Below, in pieces: positions 6,442 through 10,281 of a stretch of 10,281 nucleotides of DNA. Every line of letters begins with the position of its first letter. Position 1 is the stretch's first letter. The stretch is from Actinocrinis sp046724665 (GTDB taxonomy: Bacteria; Actinomycetota; Actinomycetes; Streptomycetales; Catenulisporaceae), in NCBI GenBank assembly GCA_046724665.1, contig JBKOWZ010000096.1, positions 1 through 10,281 on the forward strand, given 5' to 3'. The translations under genes were made by a program, and so were the position numbers. Under the pieces are notes generated by a model that was not told the origin of the DNA, searched no databases, and saw only the letters and a program-made list of their open reading frames with translations.

Positions 6442-6514
6442 GGCGTCATTGTCTCGCGGCCGATACCTTTTCCGGGACATCGCACCTCACGCCGAGACGA
6501 GAGCAGTTCGAGCC
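6442..6514. other. Divergent intergenic region hisI / membrane glycosyltransferase
   Basis: These 73 bases separate the divergent starts and should carry or adjoin promoters for both directions. I find no -35/-10 pair with acceptable spacing on either strand. The alternative hisI start at 6480 lies inside it, with GAGGTG just upstream of that codon. Confidence 0.4.
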
Positions 6515-7789
6515 GTGCCGGAACTCGTTGGTGACGAGCGCTTCGCAGCGGCGGCGCCGTCCGCCCAGGAGCAGACCGAGGCGCAGGGCAGGACCCGGAA
6601 CGGGACGCGGGCCGAGCCGCCGTCCGACCAGACCGCGGGCTCGGTCTGGGGTGCGGCCTTCCGGTCCGCGCTGGTCGCCTGGGTCGTCGCGCACCTGGTC
6701 GTCATCTCGGTCCAGGATCTGGCGCAGCGCCGGACGCCGCCCTACACCGCGCAGATGCCCAACGGCCCCAAGATCGTCCATCTGTTCAACCAGCTGTTCA
6801 CCTGGGACACCGCCTGGTACGCGGGCATCGCGCAGTCCGGCTACCACGGCGTGGCCAGCGACGGGGTGCGCTTCTGGCCGCTGCTGCCGCTCACCACGCG
6901 CGCGGTCGCGGCGACCGGCATGGGAGCGCTGACGGCGATCCTGGTGGTCTGCTGGGCGGGCGCGCTGCTGTTCGGGATGCTGATGTACCGGCTGGCGCTG
7001 ACGGTCGGCGGGGACGAGGTCACCGCGCGCCGCGCCGTGTGGCTCGGGCAGCTGGCGCCGGGCGCGTTCGTGCTCGTCATGGGGTACACCGAGGCGCTTA
7101 CGGGAGTCTTCGCCGCGGCGTACCTGATCGCGATCCGGCAGTCCGTGGCGAAGGGCTCGGATCAGGGCTCGAATCGCTGGGTGTGGCTTTGGCACGGCGC
7201 CGGTCTCCTCGCCGGGCTCGGCTCCGGGCTGGTGCGGCCGACCGGCATGCTGATCGCCGCGGCCGGGGTGATCGAGGTCATCCGGCAGCGGCGCGATCCT
7301 CTGCCGCATCTGGCTGCCCGGGTTCTCGTCGCGCTCTCGCCGCCGCTGGGCACCGGGATCTACCTGCTGTGGAGCCACCATGTGTACGGCAACTACACGC
7401 TGCCGTACACGATCCAGAAGCTTCAGGGGCTGCGCGGCACGTACGCCGGGAACCCGCTCGAGTCGGCGCTCGACTCGGTCAACCAGGTCGGCAACGGAGC
7501 CGGTGCGTTCACGCTGGTGCTGGTCGTCGCGTCGATCGGGCTGCTGGGGGCGTGCGTACGCCGGATGCCGGTCTCGTACACGGTGTGGGCGGCGCTCAGC
7601 CTGCTCGCGGCCATCACGGCGCCGCACTTCTCGTCGTTCGCCCGCTACGCCTCCGGCATCCTGCCGCTGCTGTTGGTCGCCGCGATGATGACGAGGGACT
7701 GGCGGCGGTGGGCGTGGACGATCGGGCCGTGCATCGCCCTGTGCGCCTACTACGCGTACCAGTCCTTCGTCGGCATCTACATCCCCTGA
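6515..7789 (+). CDS. PIG-V-type GT-C membrane glycosyltransferase (putative mannosyltransferase)
   Basis: 424 residues from the GTG at 6515, with a polar N-terminal tail (about 1-45) and roughly eight to ten hydrophobic segments. The first is at about 48-66. A large loop before the next contains WDTAWYAGIAQSGY at 97-110 and FWPLLP at 120-125. This matches the WDxxWYxxIAxxGY...FFPLxP pattern of the PIG-V / Mannosyl_trans2 family, where the acidic residue of the first loop (here D98) is the expected catalytic site of lipid-linked GT-C enzymes. A late segment, SSFARYASGILPLLL, also fits. In bacteria such proteins are thought to add sugars, probably mannose from a polyprenyl donor, at the membrane; the acceptor here is unknown. 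The start is uncertain, as no clear ribosome binding site precedes it and the frame is open further upstream. It converges with the ABC gene, with stops only 9 bases apart. Confidence 0.8.
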   Translation: MPELVGDERFAAAAPSAQEQTEAQGRTRNGTRAEPPSDQTAGSVWGAAFRSALVAWVVAHLVVISVQDLAQRRTPPYTAQMPNGPKIVHLFNQLFTWDTAWYAGIAQSGYHGVASDGVRFWPLLPLTTRAVAATGMGALTAILVVCWAGALLFGMLMYRLALTVGGDEVTARRAVWLGQLAPGAFVLVMGYTEALTGVFAAAYLIAIRQSVAKGSDQGSNRWVWLWHGAGLLAGLGSGLVRPTGMLIAAAGVIEVIRQRRDPLPHLAARVLVALSPPLGTGIYLLWSHHVYGNYTLPYTIQKLQGLRGTYAGNPLESALDSVNQVGNGAGAFTLVLVVASIGLLGACVRRMPVSYTVWAALSLLAAITAPHFSSFARYASGILPLLLVAAMMTRDWRRWAWTIGPCIALCAYYAYQSFVGIYIP

Positions 7790-7807
7790 GCTGTAGGGCT
7801 ACACAGC
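7790..7807. terminator. Possible weak bidirectional hairpin between convergent genes
   Basis: GCTGT (7790-7794) pairs with ACAGC (7803-7807) around an 8-base loop, placed between the two convergent stop codons. There is no U-tract on either side and the stem is short, so termination activity is a weak inference. Confidence 0.25.
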
Positions 7808-9709
7808 AGCCTGATTCCGCGTCCACGAGGCGTGCAGCCGCGCGTAGATGCCGTCCCGCCCGACCAGTTCGCGGTGCGGTCCGCGTTCGACGAGCCGGCC
7901 GGCGTCGAAGACCAGCACCTCGTCGGCCGCCTGCGCGGTCGAGAGCCGGTGCGCGATGGCCACCGTGGTGCGGCCGCGGGTCAGCTCGTCCAGCGCGCGC
8001 TGGATCCGCAGCTCGGTCGCCGGGTCCACGGCCGAGGTCGCCTCGTCGAGCAGCAGCAGGTCGGGGTCCGCGATGTACGCGCGGGCGAGCGCGACGAGCT
8101 GCCGCTCCCCCGCCGACAGCGACTCGCCGCGCTGGCCGACCCGGGTCGCCGCGCCGGCCGGCAGGGCGGCGAGCCAGTCGCCGAGGCCGAGGTGCTCGAA
8201 GGCGCGCACGACCTCGCCGTCATCGGCGTCGGGGGCGCCGTAACGCACGTTGTCCGCGATCGTGCCGTCGAACAGGAAGCCGTCCTGAGGCACCATCACC
8301 ACGCGCCGGCGCAGCTCGTCGAACGCGATCCGGCGCAGGTCCACCCCGTTGACCAGCACGCGGCCCTCGATCGGGTCCATCAGCCGGGTCAGCAGCTTGG
8401 CGAAGGTGGTCTTGCCCGAGCCGGTCTCGCCGACCACCGCGATCCGGGCCTGTGCCGGAATCAGCACGTCGATGTCGCGCAGCACCGGTGGGCCGGTCGG
8501 GTAGGCGAAGGCGACGGACCGGAACTCGACGGCGACCGGCCCGGCGGGCAGCGCCTCGGCTTCACCGCTCGGGCCGGGATCGGGCACGTCCGGCTCAGTC
8601 TCCAGCAGGCCGATCACCCGGCGCCAGCCCGAGATCGCGTTCTGCGCCTCGTTGAGGACCTCGACACCCCACTGCACCGGGGTGATGAACAGCGAGACGA
8701 GGAACAGCATGGCGACGAGCCGTCCGGCACTGAGGTGCCCGCCGACGCCGAGCGTGACGCCGACGACGATCACACCCGCGTTCGCCAGTCCGGCGGCGAT
8801 CTCCCCGGCGCCGAAGGTGCCGATGATGAGGAGTTGCGCACGTACCTGCGTCGCACGCGTGGTCTCCACCGCCTGGTTGATCCGCTGGGCGGTGCGCTCC
8901 TCGATGCCGTACGCGCGCACCACCGGCGCGCCGACCAGCGACTCGCTCAGCGCGCTGAGCATCCGGCCGATCGAGTGGCGTACCGCGCCGAAGCGCTCGC
9001 CGGTGCGCCGCTGGAGCAGGCGCATCGTGGCGAACAGCGGCAGGAAGCAGAGCCAGACCAGCAGGGTCAGCTGCCAGGAGTAGCGGGCCATCACCGCCGT
9101 CGCCAGGAACATCTGCGCGACGCTGACGAACAGCGTCAGCCCGCCTTCCTGGATGAAGTTGGTGATGGTGTCCACGTCGGAGGTGACCCGGGAGACCAGC
9201 GCGCCGCGCTGCTCGGCCTGCTGGTGCAGCACGGACAGCTCGTGCACGTGCCGGAAGGCCTTGATCCGCAGGGTGGCCAGGCCGGACTCGCTGGCCCGGT
9301 AGAGCCGCCGGTTCATCGCGGCGGCGGCCAGCGCGGTGGCCGCGACGGCGAGGGCGGCGAGCAGGGCCATGGTGCGGACCTCGCCGGCGTCCACGCCGCC
9401 GGGCGCGTCGAAGCCGTGGTCCACGGCCTGCTGCACCGCGATCGGGATGACGATGCGTCCGGTCGTGGCGATCACCGCGAGCAGCATCGTGACGCCGATG
9501 CCGCGGGTGAACTCGGGCGAGAGGCGCAGTCCCTCGCGCACGATGGCGAGCCCGCCGCCGGTCGCCTCGCGCACCGGCGCGATCCCACCGCCGGAACGAT
9601 CGAGCTCGGGCATTGTTTTATCAGTCACAGTGTTATCAGGCGCTGTGCCATCGGGCGCTGATTTATCAGGTGCAGTGTCGTCGAGGGCTGTGTCGTCGAG
9701 CACGGTCAC
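7799..9709 (-). CDS. ABC exporter half-transporter, catalytically consensus subunit
   Basis: 636 residues: an unusual repeat-encoded tail (2-32), an ABC-exporter type I membrane domain with about six helices (roughly 70-350), then a nucleotide-binding domain. Walker A GETGSGKT is at 427-434, with a Q-loop in VPQDGFLF. The signature is LSAGE at 531-535 (consensus LSGGQ). Walker B LLLLDE is at 551-556 with the catalytic E556, followed by the D-loop SAVD and the switch histidine H587 in AIAHRLS. The GTG at 9709 is firmly supported by AAGGAG seven bases upstream, and it overlaps the stop of the upstream ABC gene as GTGA, so the two are translationally coupled partners. The substrate cannot be told; lipid, peptide or drug export are all possible. 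The family resembles heterodimeric exporters such as TM287/288 and mycobacterial Rv1272c/Rv1273c, from memory and not from a search. Confidence 0.95.
   Translation of the reverse strand: MTVLDDTALDDTAPDKSAPDGTAPDNTVTDKTMPELDRSGGGIAPVREATGGGLAIVREGLRLSPEFTRGIGVTMLLAVIATTGRIVIPIAVQQAVDHGFDAPGGVDAGEVRTMALLAALAVAATALAAAAMNRRLYRASESGLATLRIKAFRHVHELSVLHQQAEQRGALVSRVTSDVDTITNFIQEGGLTLFVSVAQMFLATAVMARYSWQLTLLVWLCFLPLFATMRLLQRRTGERFGAVRHSIGRMLSALSESLVGAPVVRAYGIEERTAQRINQAVETTRATQVRAQLLIIGTFGAGEIAAGLANAGVIVVGVTLGVGGHLSAGRLVAMLFLVSLFITPVQWGVEVLNEAQNAISGWRRVIGLLETEPDVPDPGPSGEAEALPAGPVAVEFRSVAFAYPTGPPVLRDIDVLIPAQARIAVVGETGSGKTTFAKLLTRLMDPIEGRVLVNGVDLRRIAFDELRRRVVMVPQDGFLFDGTIADNVRYGAPDADDGEVVRAFEHLGLGDWLAALPAGAATRVGQRGESLSAGERQLVALARAYIADPDLLLLDEATSAVDPATELRIQRALDELTRGRTTVAIAHRLSTAQAADEVLVFDAGRLVERGPHRELVGRDGIYARLHASWTRNQAAV
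9616..9705 (-). repeat. Six tandem 15-bp units encoding the ABC subunit's N-terminal tail
   Basis: The six 15-base units begin at 9616, 9631, 9646, 9661, 9676 and 9691. The clearest are TGTTATCAGGCGCTG (9631), TGCCATCGGGCGCTG (9646) and ATTTATCAGGTGCAG (9661). Units at 9676 and 9691 share their first ten bases; the unit at 9616 is the most diverged. They encode a degenerate pentapeptide of the form D-x-[TS]-[AV]-[PLT] (for example DKSAP, DGTAP, DNTVT). Because 15 is a multiple of three, copy-number change would not shift the frame. Several units are AT-richer and use codons rare in this DNA (AAA, ACA, GAT, ACT). Confidence 0.85.
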
Positions 9710-10281
9710 GCGACCGCTCCTTCGAGTTCTTCGGCCGCTGGTTCGTCCGCCTGCGCGGCGCGCGCGTAGGCGGTGATCAGGTCGCGGTATCCGGCGCTGC
9801 GTTCGAGCAGTTCCTCGTGGGTGCCCCGGTCCGCGATGACGCCGTCGTCGAGGAACAGCACCTCGTCGGCCAGCGCCACCGTGGCCCTGCGGTAGGCGAT
9901 CACGATCACGGTCGCGCCGAGCGCGCTGTCCTTCAGCCCGCCGAGGATCGCCGCCTCGACGCTCGGATCGACCGCGGAGGTGCAGTCGTCGAGGATCAGC
10001 AGCCTGGGCCGCCGCACCAGCGCGCGGGCCAGGGCCAGCCGCTGGCGCTGGCCGCCGGACAGGGTGGTGCCGCGCTCGCCGAGCACCGTGTCGAGGCCGT
10101 TCGGCAGCGCGTCCACGAACCGCTCGGCCTGCGCGATCCGCAGCGCCGCGCGCACCTCGCCCTCGGCGCGGTCCTCGCCGAGGGCGACGTTGGCGCGCAC
10201 GCTCTCGCCGAACAGGAAGGTCTGCTGGGCGACCAGGGCCACCGCGCGGGGCACCTCGCCGCGGGCCAGGTCGCGCAGGTC
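9706..10281 (-). CDS. ABC exporter half-transporter with degenerate ATP site (5' part missing)
   Basis: Only the last 191 residues are in the window: the nucleotide-binding domain from just before the Q-loop (VAQQTFLF) to the end. The signature LSGGQRQ (10048-10062) is canonical. Walker B reads LLILDDCTSAVD, so the catalytic glutamate position holds Asp (codon 9985-9987). The switch position reads IAYRR, with Tyr in place of His (codon 9892-9894). Walker A and the membrane domain lie beyond the window edge. In heterodimeric exporters this Asp plus lost His marks the subunit whose own Walker site is degenerate, and its intact LSGGQ completes the partner's active site. That fits the neighbour at 7799-9709, which has Glu and His but a non-consensus LSAGE. 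The stop overlaps the partner's GTG start. The C-terminal tail is acidic and Ala-rich. Confidence 0.93.
   Translation of the reverse strand, partial: DLRDLARGEVPRAVALVAQQTFLFGESVRANVALGEDRAEGEVRAALRIAQAERFVDALPNGLDTVLGERGTTLSGGQRQRLALARALVRRPRLLILDDCTSAVDPSVEAAILGGLKDSALGATVIVIAYRRATVALADEVLFLDDGVIADRGTHEELLERSAGYRDLITAYARAAQADEPAAEELEGAVA

Noticed and set aside
6440..6514. ATG at 6440 as start of the glycosyltransferase
   Set aside because: It would overlap the hisI start codon head-on, has no ribosome binding site, and would add residues unlike the family. The GTG at 6515 is preferred, though not certain.
7832..9661. 609-codon plus-strand open frame opposite the ABC gene
   Set aside because: Antisense shadow of an intact ABC exporter; the composition is low-complexity and there are no motifs.
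1..10281. CRISPR arrays, tRNA or rRNA genes, insertion sequences, phage or defence genes
   Set aside because: No spaced repeat array, no tRNA-like cloverleaf sequence, no transposase or integrase motifs, and no defence-type domains were seen; the region reads as core biosynthesis plus transport.

Overview
The window is very GC-rich, densely packed DNA with strong GC bias at third codon positions and several GTG starts. This fits a high-GC actinobacterium. The gene order hisI - trpE - four-TM Trp-associated membrane protein - HGxxPAAW-like small membrane protein - trpC - trpB - trpA is the arrangement I know from Streptomyces and related orders, so a streptomycete- or Catenulispora-like organism is my inference. 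The species cannot be named from this sequence.

Layout. From about 6441 down to 1, everything reads on the minus strand as a tryptophan/histidine biosynthesis cluster. It holds hisI (6073-6441), trpE (4469-6007), a Trp-associated membrane protein (3846-4442), a small two-TM protein (3383-3778), trpC (2438-3268), a 30-codon mini-ORF containing three Trp codons (2344-2436), trpB (1010-2281), trpA (162-1001), and the first 32 codons of an unidentified gene (98 to the window start). On the plus strand, divergent from hisI, is a PIG-V-type GT-C membrane glycosyltransferase (about 6515-7789). It converges with a minus-strand ABC exporter pair. The downstream subunit is complete (7799-9709). The upstream subunit is cut by the window end (9706-10281), and the two overlap by four bases (GTGA).

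How the genes work together. TrpE, with a glutaminase (TrpG) not seen here, makes anthranilate from chorismate. TrpC makes indole-glycerol phosphate, and TrpAB turns this plus serine into tryptophan. trpD, trpG and a trpF/priA function are absent from the window and must lie elsewhere. HisI hydrolyses phosphoribosyl-AMP in histidine synthesis; its neighbourhood with trpE fits the PRPP-linked and PriA-linked Trp/His metabolism of actinobacteria. The two small membrane proteins have no established function. The ABC pair looks like a heterodimeric exporter with one consensus and one degenerate ATP site.

Most of the window is ordinary conserved metabolism. The points worth a second look are the Trp-codon mini-ORF and tetraloop hairpin ahead of trpB, an 11-bp direct repeat between hisI and trpE, a six-unit 15-bp repeat encoding the N-terminal tail of one ABC subunit, the matched degeneracy of the ABC pair, and the divergent HGxxPAAW-like protein. 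There is no stretch over 300 bases without a gene.
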